From NCBI GenBank assembly GCA_031287295.1, contig JAITTH010000089.1:1-7795 (forward strand): a stretch of 7,795 bases of DNA, written 5' to 3'. The notes beneath the pieces are model-generated. The model saw only the letters and a list, made by a program, of their open reading frames with translations. It ran no database searches and was not told the DNA's origin. The position numbers and the translations under genes were made by a program. This document shows positions 7,584-7,795 of the stretch, piece after piece (the stretch's first letter is position 1; each line of letters starts with the position of its first letter). This DNA is from Eubacteriales Family XIII. Incertae Sedis bacterium (GTDB lineage: Bacteria; Bacillota; Clostridia; Peptostreptococcales; Anaerovoracaceae).

Positions 7584-7795
7584 TTCACTTTCTCCAAGGG
7601 TGCAATATCCAGCGCAAGTTTTTTCTTCCCTACACTGCCGAACATGACCGTCACGGATTTCGGTCCTGTCTCAAGCACAAGACCTTCTCCAAACTTTGCG
7701 TGAACCACTTTGTCGCCTTCTTGAAAATCTTCCCTTTGCCATCTTTGCTCATCACCACGCTCTCCGCTTACGATGTTTTGTCTTTGGCGAAGCTG
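7580..7795 (-). CDS. pcrA: DNA helicase PcrA (UvrD/Rep family), C-terminal end only
   Basis: Only the last 71 residues are present; the helicase motor lies beyond the right edge. After a charged, low-complexity linker comes the small C-terminal Tudor-like domain typical of PcrA: GDKVVHAKFGEG at about 27-38, a short beta segment, and the closing APLEKVK. In PcrA this tail contacts partners such as RNA polymerase. The identification rests on the tail motif and on the position immediately before ligA, a pairing common in Gram-positive bacteria. The TGA stop (7580-7582) overlaps the ligA ATG as ATGA. A UvrD-type relative is the alternative, but the tail and neighbour favour PcrA. Confidence 0.88.
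   Translation of the reverse strand, partial: QLRQRQNIVSGERGDEQRWQREDFQEGDKVVHAKFGEGLVLETGPKSVTVMFGSVGKKKLALDIAPLEKVK

Overview
The window is a densely packed, single-direction stretch of bacterial chromosome. Six genes all lie on the minus strand and run from the right edge to the left edge: the 3' end of pcrA, then ligA, a PurM/HypE-like AIR synthase family gene, truA, a PAS-GGDEF-EAL cyclic-di-GMP gene, and a large 5' part of metH. There is almost no non-coding DNA. Four of the five junctions are 4-base start/stop overlaps (ATGA at pcrA/ligA and ligA/AIRS; GTGA at truA/EAL and EAL/metH). The fifth junction is a short gap of 27 to 57 bases, depending on the truA start. No promoter, terminator, RNA gene, mobile element or repeat was found, so this looks like an internal section of a longer transcription unit.

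The organism is most likely an anaerobic member of the Clostridia (Bacillota). The pcrA-ligA pair is a Gram-positive arrangement. LigA belongs to the sequence type with the SWKLDGLT active-site context and the KANMIIPQI segment, which I associate with Lachnospiraceae/Eubacteriales. MetH has the homocysteine-pterin-cobalamin layout common in Clostridia. The sequence does not support a genus.

Right part (5595-7795): DNA maintenance, with the PcrA helicase tail and NAD-dependent DNA ligase. Middle (3754-5598): an AIR synthase-related protein of unknown substrate and tRNA pseudouridine synthase A. Left part (1-3757): a c-di-GMP phosphodiesterase candidate with a degenerate GGDEF domain, whose stop codon overlaps the GTG start of metH. 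The metH frame is open from base 2000 to the left edge (666 codons, translated by hand) and continues outside the window.

The gene functions are mostly housekeeping and I see no convincing new multi-gene system. The most notable points are substitutions at metal sites. MetH has Trp in place of the second cysteine of the zinc-binding GGCC motif, and LigA has Gly in place of the first cysteine of its four-cysteine zinc finger. The translational coupling of a sensory c-di-GMP gene to truA and metH is the other point worth a check.
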